DNA of 64,000 bases from Sordaria brevicollis (GCA_033439795.1 JAUTDP010000011.1:744001-808000), one strand, 5' to 3'. Counted from the first letter of the stretch, positions 20,699 through 32,701 are shown. Made by a program: numbers and translations. The notes: generated from the sequence alone by a model not told the origin.

Positions 20699-20729
20699 TT
20701 AGTATCTGTTAGTGCAAGTTATCGCCCGT
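20699..20729 (+). repeat. short dispersed repeat, GTTAGT...GTTAGTGCAAGT
   Basis: The pattern GTTAGTA-x3-GTTAGTGCAAGT-x2-TCGCC recurs at 26627-26657. Roughly three quarters of the 31 positions agree by eye. It is possibly a fragment of a mobile element. Confidence 0.35.
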
Positions 20730-21156
20730 TATGACCAGAATCTGGCTTGGCGCCCGCCAACCGTAGGCACAGTATCCGTCAAGTTCGTCCTGAATTTCCC
20801 CCGTCTTCTCGATGTCACCCCTACAAACCAGACAACGACCGAGACTGTATCATCCATCCTTTACCAGTCAAACAGAACCTCCTCCGTAAACAATATTCGC
20901 ACAAAGATCTGAGATAACCGGCCACTGTACGGTTCGTCAACGGGCTAGGTAGAGAAGCTAACGTGTCAGCACGGGAGCGATATCTTTATCTCCAATGTTT
21001 TTTGTTAAGGTGACCGTTGCCAGAGTTTCTTACCAGGTCTCTCGCATACCTGACCAGCCTTCTTCTTGCACCCTACAAGTATTTTTTTTCCAAAGAAAGT
21101 TAGCAAAAAGTTTCATCTGGAAGGTGTATGTAGCCTTTTGTTTTGCACATGAGGTA

Positions 21157-21990
21157 TCATTTGCAAGGTTTACTAACCTCATCGAGAAATGATGCATTCG
21201 CGTGTCCGGTCTCAACAAATGTGCCGTACGCAACCACCATGTCGAAGAACAGTCTGCGAGTGTCTGAAACGTGGTGGCTATCGAGAATTTTGTCGAGTTT
21301 TTGCAGTCTGTCCTGCAAAAGGGAGTGGTGTTCTCGTCGCGTAACAGAGGCAATTTCGCCGCTGGTGGTGGTTGTTCTCTGACCATCGGCGGGTTGAAGT
21401 GGCTGTTGTGGTGGCTGTTGGGGTGTAAGGACAGAGCTTTGTTGAGGGCTTGGCTGCGCTTCTGAAGATTCTTGCTGTATGTTGGTTGTCATCTCTCCGG
21501 ACGGTAGCATCTCTTCGGCGTCCGTTTGTCTCAACGATTGTGCTCCGTTGGATGATTCCCGTGCGGAGGGACTGCTTGGCAGCTCTTCGGATCCAGACGG
21601 ATTCCCCGAGTCTTCCTGGTTTTGAACATCCGGGGTATCTATCAGATCCCGTTCCTCTTGAGCGCTCCCGTCATCTATGGGTATTAGTTGAGCCGGCAAA
21701 AATGGCTGGACTCCAGACTCTACTGGCTGTTCGCCCAACTTCCCTGGGAATGTCAGTTGTTGGATTGGAGTCGGTGGGTTCTGACTCGTGGCTTGTTCAC
21801 CAGCGCTGTTCGCTGCTTGGGAACCGTCTTCTTTCTCAGGAGTTTCCTCTCCTTGAAATTGGTCTTGCCGTTCCATGGCTTGCAGAGCGGTGGATGCATG
21901 CGAAATAACTTCATTGTACGATTGTCCCGGCGATGGACGGCTATGAGCCACTCGCCTTCCAAGGTCCCCTATCAGTCTCAGGACCAACAT
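21157..21990 (-). CDS. hypothetical Gln/Ser/Glu-rich protein (possibly a 3' exon)
   Basis: As read from the ATG at 21990 this is 277 residues. The middle (residues 40-200) is disordered, rich in Gln, Ser, Glu and Pro. The C-terminus (HHSLLQDRLQKLDKILD, then FFDMVVAYGTFVETGHANAS) looks helical and folded. Upstream of the ATG the frame is open to an intron-like signal on the minus strand (GCTAAC branch, then ATTCAG near 22025), so more 5' exons are likely. A hydrophobic ORF at 22272-22499 is a candidate. A GTTAGT donor just before the stop (DE|V) would allow another 3' exon. It lies tandem to the protease gene, and the two might be one transcription unit. No family is recognised. Confidence 0.4.
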   Translation of the reverse strand: MLVLRLIGDLGRRVAHSRPSPGQSYNEVISHASTALQAMERQDQFQGEETPEKEDGSQAANSAGEQATSQNPPTPIQQLTFPGKLGEQPVESGVQPFLPAQLIPIDDGSAQEERDLIDTPDVQNQEDSGNPSGSEELPSSPSARESSNGAQSLRQTDAEEMLPSGEMTTNIQQESSEAQPSPQQSSVLTPQQPPQQPLQPADGQRTTTTSGEIASVTRREHHSLLQDRLQKLDKILDSHHVSDTRRLFFDMVVAYGTFVETGHANASFLDEVSKPCK

Positions 21991-22533
21991 GCACCCAATT
22001 ACCGTGTCGATGGTATGTTGAAGCAGCTGAATATTATATCTCAGTTAGCGGTCGAGAACCTCATTTTTTTCAAAAGTTTGAACGTGGAAAACATGAATTT
22101 CATTGATGTAGGCCACATTCCATCCTGCAGTCAGTCTATCCTTTCCCGCTTCTCTAGCCTGAAGCCATCACAAGTCTCAGCACCTTTTTCCGGTTTCCGC
22201 ATACAAAGGAATAAATGCCTGTATACCGTGCAGATCTTCACGGCTAGATGGGGGACTGACGAACAGACTTGTCAGCGACGTGAACACGGAGGATAAAGGA
22301 AATACTCAAACCACCGGCGACTGAGCGTCAGCAACCTGCAAAACCCGCTCATGACCAGTAAAGTAAGCCATATCTCAACAGAATGGAAGCCCACGATCCA
22401 GTTGAGGCAAATGGGCTCCAAGATTCTGGCAGGGCATACGGGGTTGGTAACTGTTGTTCTGGCACTAGCCGTAAACGTGTGGTGTCCGGATGGTCTCATT
22501 CCCCATTCTCATTTTTTTACAAACACTTCAGAG

Positions 22534-25092
22534 CTAGGAAAAGAAGTTGTGCATGCTTACCTGGTGATGCGATGCGGAAGTTCGCCGGCTCATAGCAGGT
22601 GTATAGGTCCTTTGACCATTCACCCAGGTCACAATATCTCTGTCGTTGTTTTGTCCACCGGGACTAGCAGCGCCGTTGGGAGACTCCCTATTGCTCGCGG
22701 GTGTGCCGTTGGCTTGTCTACTACTCTCAACCGCTCTGGCAGGTCTCTCAACAACGCCATGCCTCCTCTGGTGAGCTCTCAGCGCATCCAGCAATGGCGG
22801 AAGTCTGTGAGAGGTGACAGTTTGTGCGTAGTTCACCACAGTGGGGCCAATCTTTTGTACAGTCTTGAGCATACTGTCAAAGAAGGCTTCAGGCTCGACC
22901 GACGCCGAGTCGCCAAGAATATGGCTTTCGCTCAGTTCCTCCTTGTCGGCTTTCAGCAATGCTTCCAAAGCGCACCCGGCCATCACAGCACGGATAACCA
23001 GTAGGGTGGCAGCTTCATCATCACTGATCACGACTTTGCGGCCAGCGGGAACGCGGTCATGGATGATACTAGACTCGGCAGTCTCTCCGGAATCCAACTG
23101 ACTAACGAGCCAATTATCAAGCTTCTGGTAGCAGGTCTTGGCTACGTCGCGGGCAATCTGAATGAAGAGGGGTTTAGCAGCCCGAGCACCTTTGCAAACG
23201 AAGCTCCAAAGGACGTCCGTGGAAACAGATTCAGGTTGGGATTCTCCGTCATGCCCGTGCGGGCTTGAGAAAGTAAATATCTTGATCTCGTGCTCGGAAA
23301 TCGCGTGAAGGAAGCCTTCAATATCTCTGTCATCATCCCAGGGCCCCGCAGGATTGCTTTCGGTGCGGTGGCGATGCATGACTTTTTTGCCGATGACGTC
23401 GGTTTTGGAGTTGAGAAACGACCCGTTGACTGCAAATCGCACGCCGACCTGGGTGAAGATAGGAACCAGCTTCTGACCGAGTCGAGTGGCTTGAATCTGC
23501 GTGAACCCTGTGTTCTGATAGATTTCTTGCATATCATCCAGGATTCTCCGGCTGAGTGGGCTCTGCTCCATGCGAAGGATGGTTTGTAAAGCAGCCTCGG
23601 CGAGTACGGCGCGGTGAGCTGACGCATCATCTTCCTGGCTTCTTGCACCAGCCGGTGTGCTAACTGGGCCCTCCGGTAAAGACTCTGCAACAACCTTACT
23701 GAGAGCATCGAGGGCAACGCCTCCAATAGCGGAAATTGGCCCCCCAAGCGGCCCAAACAGCGGCGAAACTATGGGTAGCGTGGTCCGGGCGACGGGCGTG
23801 ACAACCCTTCCGATGGATTTGAGTATGTTGAAGAAGTCTTCATTGCTGGATTCAGTTGCAGCTTCGGCGCTCAGTGTACTTGGGCTACACTTCCAGGCGT
23901 TCACTCGGCAGCAACGTCCAGATTCGATCCGATCGAATCCGATATTTCTGACCGAGTCACCCCTGAAATCGTAAATAAACTTCTCAAAGACTTCCAAGGG
24001 GTTACCATAGGGGCCTTCAATAGTGCTTGCCGCATTCGACCCACCCTTATCATCGCCGTAACAATGGGTGCCCAAGATGACCATGTTACCGTCGCGAGAC
24101 CGGAGTAGGACGGGGCCGCCGGATTGACCTATCAGTAGGTGATCGATCGTAGTCAGCACCATCACGTCAAGTAACACAGCTGTACATATGGCTCGGCTAA
24201 CTGCCGAATGCCCAAGGCAAGCACACTTACCTCCTCCGGTAGCGATCGTATAATGCAGCATGTTGTCGCGGTCGTTGCGCAGGTTCCAGCTTGTCTTGCG
24301 GAACATTTCGTGCATAAGCGCACCGTCCTCACCGTGGGGTCCAACGCGTAACGCCGAATCTCCGGGGTATCCGACGACTCCCAGCTCTTCATCCACGCCA
24401 ACGACATGTGGTGTTGGGGGAAATTGCATGATGCTCAAGTCGCCATCGAAGTCTCTGTCGACTTTAACCAGAGCAAAGTCGTGGCGCTTACTGCCGTCCA
24501 TGACCCATTGGCGAGTGGTGATAACACAGGTGGCGACCCGCCGTTGCACACCGTTGGCTTCACTAGCAGTCGCCCTTCCGTGGTAGCCGATAAAACACTC
24601 GATGCTCACGGCGCGGCCATGCCCAATGGTCGTTTCACACGGGTCGCGTTCGAACACGACGTGGCCAGCGGTAACAAGCACGTTTCTTTGGATCAGGTAC
24701 CCTGTGCCACTAAAAAGAAGGTGAGGTTAGCTACACTGTCAGGAAAGTTAAGCGTCGTCCACGATACTTACATCCAATGCAGGCCAGAGCCTTCGTACTG
24801 TGCACGGATTTTGACGATTGCTGAGGTAACGATTAGGCTGACTTTCAGAAGGCGCGAGCGAGAGACATGAAGAAGAATTTAACATACAGCGATATTTCCC
24901 ACCATTACGATAGTCAGCTGGATCCACGGGCTTTCGGTTGTCGGTGTCGATGACTGACTCCTCATAGTTGCCTGCGAGCCTGGTAGATTCTGGTCTTGGA
25001 GGTTCTGTAGAAGCTGGAGGCGTAATGTTCCAGAAAGCCCCGATGGCCCTGGAAGCTCTGGGCGGAACGAGGATGTCTCTGACAGTGACCAT
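22534..25092 (-). CDS. V8/trypsin-like serine protease with long unknown C-terminal extension
   Basis: Exons 25092-24888, 24820-24772, 24709-24231 and 24128-22534 give 775 residues, all in phase with GTATGT/GTAAGT donors. The N-terminal part has ESVIDTDNRKPVD followed by IVKIRAQY..HWIGTGYLI, typical of glutamyl-endopeptidase-like (S1B) enzymes. The triad is visible: His101 in VTAGHVV, Asp162 in HDFALVKVD, and Ser247 in GGQSGGPVLL. Intron 3 (24129-24230) is 102 bp and in frame, splitting the GGQSGGP motif, so an unspliced reading looks intact but is wrong. The remaining ~470 residues are not protease: they contain two amphipathic segments (FFNILKSIGRVV.., FFDSMLKTVQKIG..) and match nothing I know. 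There is no signal peptide, so it is probably intracellular. A GTAAGC donor at 22560 suggests the last eight residues may be replaced by another exon (an acceptor at 22336 would add nine residues). Confidence 0.75.
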
Positions 25093-27222
25093 GCTGAGAA
25101 TGGCGATATGCTAGATCTAGCTTTAGCCCTGACAAGCCACTCAAAGGAGAAGTTCCGGCACCCAAGGATGAGATAATCAATCTGCCAGAAGATAACCGTA
25201 GCAGTGAATCTAGATGGTAAACTCAGCTGAAGAGAATTGTTAGAATTCCATCTCTGGTCCTTATATGGAATCCACGAAACGACAGGTCCCGCGGCCTCTC
25301 CCATGAATCTGAAACATTCTTGCCTGGCCTCGCCCCGGTGCTCTGCCTTTGGCTCTACGTCCCCTCTATCTCCATCAAAGCCCAACGAGACAAGATGCGA
25401 AACATGCACAGAGTGACCGATTTTGACAAATCAAATCCAGGCTGCCAAAACTCCGGGTATGTATCCATGAATTCAAAGGGTGTTAGACTGCCCAAGTACC
25501 AAAACTCTTTGGACGGCGCGGATAAGCTGAAAGGAGCGGGGCAAACTGAGGCGTTCGTCCATTAAGCTTTTGAGATTTTCGAAAAGAGGGGGAGGGGGGC
25601 TGAAAGGAGAACGAGGGGTTTCATGAGAACTGGAGATGCTTTTCTGAACTTCATGATCCATCTGGTTGAAGCAACCTTCACCACGTACTTGGGAGGTTGT
25701 GGACATTATTTGCGGATATGGTGACGAGACTCCGCCAGATGGGCGCAGTGATACCTTGTATCCGGAATAATAGGTCGGGTCAACGGTCACGCTGGGTTGC
25801 TCGGCATAAGCCGAAACCCCGGAAGAGCGCCAGTCATATTGCTTGAGAAGCGAGGTGCAGAGCCTCACTCAATCGATCGTGGCTCTCCCATCGAAGCCTA
25901 ACGGTGCAAGTCACCCATACAACTGGACGGTTGTCACCACCAGATCTCCCATCTGGTTAAATCTGGTTTCAAGAGGTTAACCAAGGCTCGTCCAGATCTA
26001 GTCATTGGGGGTTATATACAAGTGGAAATGTCGTTCTCGGCCGAGGTTGTGCAGCTGGTCAGCCGTATTAAGGCCCAACGAGACATTTCCATAGATGGAA
26101 GGGTACCTTGATCTAAAGGTAGGCATGGATGCGGGGTGGGTTGCGAAATGATAACATCCAGATGGCCATGGCAAAACGATTCGACGAGAGGACGACGTGA
26201 ACAAATGTTGAAAATGTTGAAAAGATGCCGACCTAAGCGAAGTGTGCCTCCAGTCAACAGGGTTGTGTTATCTTATCGGAATGGCCTGTAATTGGGCTGC
26301 CAGGTGGTGCCCAAAAGCATCCACGACGGGCTGCGCTATCAGTGGCCAACAGATTTAAACAGTACGCACAGCATATTTGGTGGCATTCAGTTACTACCTG
26401 TTAGCACAAGAGGATGACCTCAGCACAACCCCAAAGCATGTTGCCTTTACCAACTGAAGATGAATGAAACGACGTGGAATATCAAAATCAAAAGTATTAT
26501 TAAGAAAACAAAGAAGGCGTATTCCTTACAAATCAGAAGGAAATAAGAATGTATGGTGGAGGAGAGGGGAGAGTGGACAGCGAGAACGGTTACTAACAGG
26601 ATTACACACAAGCAAGTCGCAGCGCTGTTAGTACAAGTTAGTGCAAGTCTCGCCGCGTGTCCAAGCTTCGAGCTTAGTCCGAGCGCCGAGATTCACGCGG
26701 CCGCTGTCTCGATTTTCCTCTTGTCTTCACTTTCCACGGATTTTCACTCATCACAACGAGAAATGTCAACAACTTCTTGGTAACAGAACCATTGAGTTCA
26801 TCTTGGGATTGAATCATACCAGCGGAGATCCGATCCAGAGAAGTTTCATAAGGCCCTGTTAACGACCACCCACGAGCTCGTTGCGACGTCATCGTGGCAT
26901 TCGTGATGCCTTCAACCACCACAACAACGAGGTCGTCAACGCCCCCCACACAACTGCGACGACCCAGAACTCCATGATCCTTACCATGAACTTCCATGAG
27001 CAAGACCGCGTGCTACCAGAACATCATATGGATTCCTCACTCGACAACGACGAATATGACGAGCTGCATTAGTACCTCTAGTATACTGGTGACCCTTGGT
27101 ACCAGCTATCGAGAATTGTAGCTCTCCTTAACAAGGTTATTATGTATTACGCTCAACGCCCTTCTCGAGATATCAGCTAACAACATCACCAGCCAACCTA
27201 CCAGCGGTCGACATCCTCCGCC
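25093..27222. other. intergenic
   Basis: A 2.1-kb stretch with only short ORFs lacking recognisable features. It carries CTAACA/TGTTAG motifs at 26393-26660 (see the repeat at 26627-26657). It includes the promoter of the protease gene and the 3' flank of the acyltransferase gene. Confidence 0.5.
26627..26657 (+). repeat. short dispersed repeat, second copy
   Basis: GTTAGTACAAGTTAGTGCAA followed by GTCTCGCCGCG matches the motif at 20699-20729. An opposite-strand ACTAACAGG lies 35-40 bp upstream. Confidence 0.35.
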
Positions 27223-28846
27223 TTAACGGCCCGCCGCAAAGTCCTTGTCCAACTGCTCCTGGAACTTGATCCACTGGCCCTTGAGCTTGCACGCTGCAGC
27301 CCAGTAGTTCCCCTTGGGGTCCTTGCCCAAAATAAAGAAGCCATCGCATGGCTTGGCCGGTCCGTGATTCTCCTGCACATACGACGGCCAACACGGCCCA
27401 TCCTTTGCCTCCTTCCGAGCCGGAGAAAAGTCAACCTCAAACAGGTTCGCCTTGGCCCAGTTGGAGAAGCCAATTTGGTACATGCCACCATCACCAAAGA
27501 TGATGATGGGCAAGCCAGTGTTGGATGTCCGCACCATGTTGTAGTACGCCATGTGCTGTTCCCGAGTGCCCTGCTCGTTGATGGCCCGCCGAACCTGGCG
27601 TGCTACCCAGCTCAATGGCTTAGTCGACACGTCTCCGGCAGTGACCAGCACGTTACCCCACCCGAAAGCGTTGCCGACATATGGGTGCTCGGAAGCGTTA
27701 GGGATGAGATCGCCTTCAAAGGCCTTACGAAGGGACATGGCAATCGATCCGGCAACCTATAAAGTCAGCACGACTTCAGTTCAGGATATTGGTTGAGGCT
27801 GGTCCACAACATCAAACTTACAGTTCGCTTGGGGTCCATATTCATGGACTCAACGACACACCTCATAATCCAGGCCGTGATAATGTCGTTCTCAGTCAAA
27901 AACACCTTGCTTGGGTCCTCGCCCTTCTCAATCGCTTCAGCCCGCAGCTCCTCGAGTGCCTTTTCATGCTGTGGCCTCCAATAGCTCTCCGGAATGCACA
28001 CCATGCCGTTGTCCTTTGCTCGCAAAACCATGTCGACGCCATATCCGAGACCCCATTTCAGGATGCCACCCATTCCAACACGTCGATCGTTCAGGATGTG
28101 TTCCTCGCTGGCCTTGGCCTCACCAGTAGCGAGTCCATCAAACGGATCACCATCAATGCCGCATGGCATGAGGACCTCGTCCTCCCTGCCATGGAGGATC
28201 AACTGCCACGCATCCACCACATACTGAAGTCCAAGCGCATCAAATGTAACGTGTTGCCACTGGAGTACAACGACAGTTTTATCGGTAAAGGTGTTGACAC
28301 GCAGGCCGAGGACGGGCTTATCCTTATCGAGGTAGTCGGCGATGCCATTGGGTGTATAGCCGGTTTCCCAGGCCAGGTCGGCCAGAAGGTCGGGATCGCC
28401 GACAACGCATGGACGGTCGCTGGGGACGGGGATCTTGGACCCGGCTGGGTGAGCCGAGGCAGGCATGCCGTGGTCGACGTGAACATAGTTGATTGCCGGA
28501 CGCTCGGCCGTGAACTTCTGGGGAATGTGCCATTCGGTTTTGCCTGCAGCCTGTGTGCAACGCTCCAAGTCAGCAAAGATCAACAACGGCTGGAGGGTGC
28601 CATTGCCAAGCGGGTAATTCCTACGTTTTTCCTCAACCGACCTCCCAGCCTCTGCCACCCATCTCGCTTCACCAGGCTCTCGAGCGACGTCTTCAGCTTC
28701 TCCGGGTCCAACACCTCGTCAAACACCATGGACACAGCCATGTTGCTGTTCTGCACCAACAAGCTGCTCTCAAAGAAGTGGAGAGGCAGCACCCGATCGG
28801 TCGGGTCCAGCGGCACAGCTGGCTTACGGGCAAAGAACGAGGCCAT
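27223..28846 (-). CDS. BAHD-type acyltransferase (transferase family PF02458)
   Basis: Three exons: 28846-28625, 28550-27822 and 27756-27223. They total 1485 nt, or 494 residues, with all joins in phase 0 and donors GTAGGA and GTAAGT. An ATG at 28879 would add eleven residues; I chose MASFF because the conserved DRVLPLHFFE motif follows closely. BAHD enzymes move an acyl group from CoA to a hydroxyl or amine of a secondary metabolite, and fungal examples include trichothecene 3-O-acetyltransferase. The catalytic HxxxD is His174-Asp178 (QHVTFDALG). The second family motif DFGWG is not intact: the equivalent place reads VDFSPA, while FGWG occurs earlier in NAFGWGNVLV. Without cluster genes nearby the substrate is open. 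Confidence 0.85.
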
Positions 28847-30566
28847 AACTGCCGAAATTCGAACGATTGACTGATGCAAGGAATGCGTGAGGCGGCGTGT
28901 TTCTGAGTATCACTTTTGTTCTTTTTCCTCTTTCCAAGAAAAGAGAGCAAAAAGACCCAGGGAAATCGTTGGCCTTCGAGAGTCCAATGTATTGCCCTCT
29001 TTCGGGGGTCCTGGACATTCTTGTCTCACGAGCTTAAATCTGGCCGGACTCACAGTGAACTCCGAGATGCCATTGAGCCAACAATGCTCCAAACCTAATG
29101 CACCTTGCACTCTCCGAGGCATAAGAAGGACATTACCGTCTCATCTTCTTCTTCTTTTCCTGCCCTGGTCCGGGCCCCGGTCCTAGTGTCCCCGGCCTTC
29201 ACGTCCCCGTTCGGCCCTGGTTGCGACAATCCCAATGCAGAACGCGGCGTCGCTGTCCTTTTCTGCGAACAACGGTGCGGGAATGGCTTGTGTTGAGGGT
29301 AACTGCGGTGACAACGTTGACAAGGTGCAGTATGAGGACCCAGCTTACGGGAGCCTTCCCATTGGCGGCATGGGGTGGTGCGATGTCACGCTAGTAACCC
29401 ATCTTGGTTACGACGCAGTGTAAGACATTTTCATTCCAGAAAAAAAACATCAGACAACACGGCTTGGCCCGACGGAAGGGAAAGGGGGGGGATTGCACAG
29501 TTGCACGGCTGCACGGTCGTTTCGCACGTGGAACAGCCGTTGAACCGGCACATATATTCCAATTGCCGAAATGTTCGTTTCTTTCGCTTAAGCATTGGGA
29601 ATGGGAGCCTCCTTTTGACGACGACGATAACGAAACATTGCCCAGATCAAAGAATGTCAATATGGACCAGGCACGACGTCTTAATAGTGGGCCTACTTGG
29701 CCTTGTCAATGCAGGTCTCTTCACGCTACATACCCAATGCGGAGCGCTAGAAACAACCGACAATCACCCCACGGAGTAAGCAAGCTTGACAAGCCCCGAG
29801 CAAGCCCTAGTTATTGCAGGGTGAGATCGTGCCTGGCGACTTCCTTGCCTCGCTTGCAAGAGAAATGCCCAGTACGCCTCCAACACCCGGAGAGAAACAA
29901 TGGCGTGGAACACGCAGAATTTACCATTTCAAGTTGGCGTCCACCACCCGCGGCCGCCCGCAAGCCTCGATTTCGTCTCGATGCTGTGATGATCAAATAT
30001 TGATTTTCTGGTTCTCGGTCCTGGGCCGGTCTTGGGACGTGGGATGAGGTCGGTTGGAGGAAGCCGAAGCATGTCAGAATGACTGCAATGGCACGTTCCC
30101 CCTGATGATCGTTGCTCACAACGGCGTCGATGCTACCTTTAACTGTCTCTGGTATCAAAGGGACTCTGGCAGGGAAATGTCAGAAGTTCATGTAGGCCGT
30201 CAGGGGAATGTTCCAACAGCTGAAGGAGGAGAAAATCCCCTCTTGCCTTTTCGTTACTACTCGCCTCCCCAGAAAGGATTTCCATCCTTCGGTTCCTTCC
30301 CGTTTCTGATTTTCACTTTATCTGTAGTCATTCGTTTGTCTATCCACAGACTCGGTCTCCAACTCACTCCACTCCTTTAAACCATCCACACCCGCACTAG
30401 ACCGTCGTCGGTTGTCTATCAAGCGGATACGCACGCACGCACACCACACTTGCATACCGAGTCCAAGCTTCGCAAGGTTGAGGGTTGTTTGGTTGAAGCT
30501 ATCGTCGTCGTTCTTGGTCCAAGCCCCGAGCCGCAGAGCCTCACAGCCCAGACTACATCGGCCATC
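28847..30566. other. intergenic, divergent promoter of acyltransferase and receptor genes
   Basis: 1.7 kb separate the two start codons. Short plus-strand ORFs here show no features or codon bias and are not called. A CT-rich leader precedes 30567. Confidence 0.5.
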
Positions 30567-31735
30567 ATGGAGTTCACACCAGAGATGTTGGCGATACCGT
30601 CAACACTCAAGGACAAGCCATACAATGACCTACAGATCGGAACATTTATTGGCTTCGGCGTCACATACTTTGTGGCCACCCTCTTCTTGGTCTTCCGATA
30701 CATGCAGGCCTTCAAGATTACCAAGAAGGTTGAGTTGGATCTGGGTAAGCCACCCAGAATGCTTCTTCGAGAGAGGAAGTTACTAACCTCCGACAGCAAT
30801 CCTCACGATATCATGGGTCTTAGCACTGGTATACTTTATAACCATGTACCAATGTGAGTTACCGTCGTCCTTCACGCAACAGATCACCACTCTAACCATC
30901 ATGACCATCAGTAATGGCGTTCGGCTGGGCCCGCCACGTTGCAGAACTGGTGCCCATCGACTTTGTCCACTTCAACAAAGGCCTGCTGCCCAACACGCTC
31001 ACCTACCTGATCACGCCGGCCGTCACCAAGATGGCCATGTGCGCCGTGCTTTACCGCATCTCTCCCTCGCGCACCTACCGCTTCATCGTCATCGCCATCG
31101 CCGTCGCCATCTTCATCTACACCCTCGTCCTGACCTCCATCACCGGCGGCCCTTGCAACCCACTCAAGACCGGCACGACCAAGTGTCTCGAGAACGTCGC
31201 TCTCTCGCAAGCCGTGCTCAACATCGCCTCCGATCTGGCCGTCATCGCCGTGCCCATCCCCACCATCCACAAGATCCAGACCTCGCTCAAGCAAAAGATC
31301 CTCGTCGGCGCCCTGCTCTGCCTCGGCTCAGGCGTCGTGGTCTGCTCCATCGTCCGTCTCCCGCAGGTTTTGGCTCTCGACACCTCGCCCGGCTCCACCG
31401 TCGACATCACCTACGAAGAAGGAGTCCTGGGCGTGTGGTCCATCATTGAAGTCAACCTCGGCATCGTGTGCGGATGCGGGATGCGTCTGAAGCAGCTCAT
31501 TCAGCGGTACTGGCCCAAACTGGGCATGGGCAGCTGGGGAAGCTCGGCCAAGAGGAGTCAGGTTACGCACGACACGAGCGGGATGCGGACGGGCGAGTTT
31601 GGGAACGGGGATGGACATGTGCATGGGACGAAGCAGGATGGGAAGTATCAGCTGCATTCGATCCAGAAGGGGAATAAGGATGAGACGTTTGTGACTGTGG
31701 AGGATGGAGGGAGTACGGACTCGATTCTCAGGTGA
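30567..31735 (+). CDS. Pth11-like integral membrane protein (fungal rhodopsin domain)
   Basis: Three exons: 30567-30744, 30797-30853 and 30912-31735. They total 1059 nt, or 352 residues, with donors GTAAGC and GTGAGT and CTAAC branch points. The family is fungal seven-helix receptors or receptor-like proteins of the plasma membrane. Visible helices: IGTFIGFGVTYFVATLFLVFRY, ILTISWVLALVYFITMYQ, TYLITPAVTKMAMCAVLYRIS, FIVIAIAVAIFIYTLVLTSI, AVLNIASDLAVIAVPIPTI, ILVGALLCLGSGVVVCSIVRLP and VWSIIEVNLGIVCGCGMRL. The family marks KMAMCAVLYRIS, NIASDLAVIAVPIP and SIIEVNLGI are present, and the GPCNP loop cysteine follows TM4. A hydrophilic C-tail of about 90 residues follows. No CFEM domain is present. 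The ligand is unknown. Confidence 0.85.
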
Positions 31736-31827
31736 AGAGCCAAGAAAGTGATGAAGGGAAGTTGGTTGATGATTATTGTTTTTTTGAAGATTTGATGGGA
31801 GGGATTGAATGGGACGGAGGCAAAAAG

Positions 31828-31863
31828 GATGGGATGGGGTGGGATGGGATGGGATGGGATGGA
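31828..31863 (+). repeat. GGGAT minisatellite, G-rich strand
   Basis: About seven GGGAT/GGGGT units sit 100 bp downstream of the receptor stop codon. The G-run spacing could form a G-quadruplex. Confidence 0.8.
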
Positions 31864-32278
31864 GAGTATGGGCTTTTTGGAATACGCGCGTATGGTTCAT
31901 TCGGACGAGACATCAACACCGACACCGACACCGACAGACATCACGCCACTTTGGAAGGAAGGTTTGAAGGGGAAAACAGCACCATGATACCATCACCTCC
32001 ACCTGCGAACATGCAAAACACCATCAACCATCCACTATCCACCACCACCATCCAATGGGAAAAGCACTGCAGTGCAAATATCAGGTATCGGGCTCGAATT
32101 TCATACTTTTTTTTCTTTTCTTACACTCATTCATGTAACATTATAGACCATAGACACATACAAAAGCAGAGCGTCGTCGTTTTTGATCATCTTCATGTCT
32201 TCAGTTTCGCATGGTTCCTTCGCCCATTGCTTTTCATCGCTTCCTCCCGTTTTATTCCTCGATCGCATTCCCAAATCT
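31864..32278. other. intergenic, 3' flank of receptor gene
   Basis: Includes a short CCGACA repeat near 31917-31937. No gene is seen. Confidence 0.5.
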
Positions 32279-32701
32279 TCAACCTTCCCCTTCGCATTCA
32301 CCACAGTAACTCGGGTAAATCAAGCACGGTGCTAAACGCAGCCAAGCACTGCAAACCCCCTTCTTACCCTGGCAGTCAGCAAGGGTAACAGCAAGGGTAC
32401 CTGTTCCCCACGCTTTCCCCAGTTCGGTTATCCCCCCCGGCCTGGCAACTGTCCACCCATCCTTCGACATTTTCTCCAGGCACGCGATGGTGTGCTCTGT
32501 TGCTGGAGTGCAAGGTGTGGTAGGATCGAGATTCGCGAGGGTTGAGCAGGCGAATGCGAAGATTGCCGTGTTTGGGTTGGTTGGTTTTGGGGCGAGGTCG
32601 GCAGTTGAAAGAAACCTCATCCGCTGAACTTCTTGATGAGCTTCACACGTTGGATTACTGTTAGGAAGAAGGCACAGGTGTTCAAGTGTCAAAGAGTTCA
32701 A
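32279..32701 (-). CDS. possible small hypothetical protein
   Basis: A 140-codon ORF. The middle (FAFACSTLANLDPTTPCTPATEHTIACLEKMSKDGW) has a plausible protein composition with spaced cysteines, but there is no signal peptide, no known domain and no splice evidence. It could be chance or one exon of a larger gene. Confidence 0.2.
   Translation of the reverse strand: MNSLTLEHLCLLPNSNPTCEAHQEVQRMRFLSTADLAPKPTNPNTAIFAFACSTLANLDPTTPCTPATEHTIACLEKMSKDGWTVARPGGITELGKAWGTGTLAVTLADCQGKKGVCSAWLRLAPCLIYPSYCGECEGEG

Larger units (their letters stand above)
19845..21156. other. intergenic
   Basis: No supported gene. It contains a GT microsatellite (20331-20347) and, at 20699-20729, a GTTAGT motif also found at 26627-26657. 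Confidence 0.5.

Noticed and set aside
24879..25409. 176-codon minus ORF overlapping the first protease exon in another frame
   Set aside because: The frame from ATG 25092 splices into the conserved protease N-terminus. The overlapping frame does not lead into any domain.
25473..25868. 131-codon minus ORF
   Set aside because: No domain, signal peptide, splice context or compositional support.
29404..30003. 199-codon plus ORF in the acyltransferase/receptor intergenic region
   Set aside because: Arg/Pro/Ser/Cys composition typical of random frames and no features. Competing frames are open at the same place.
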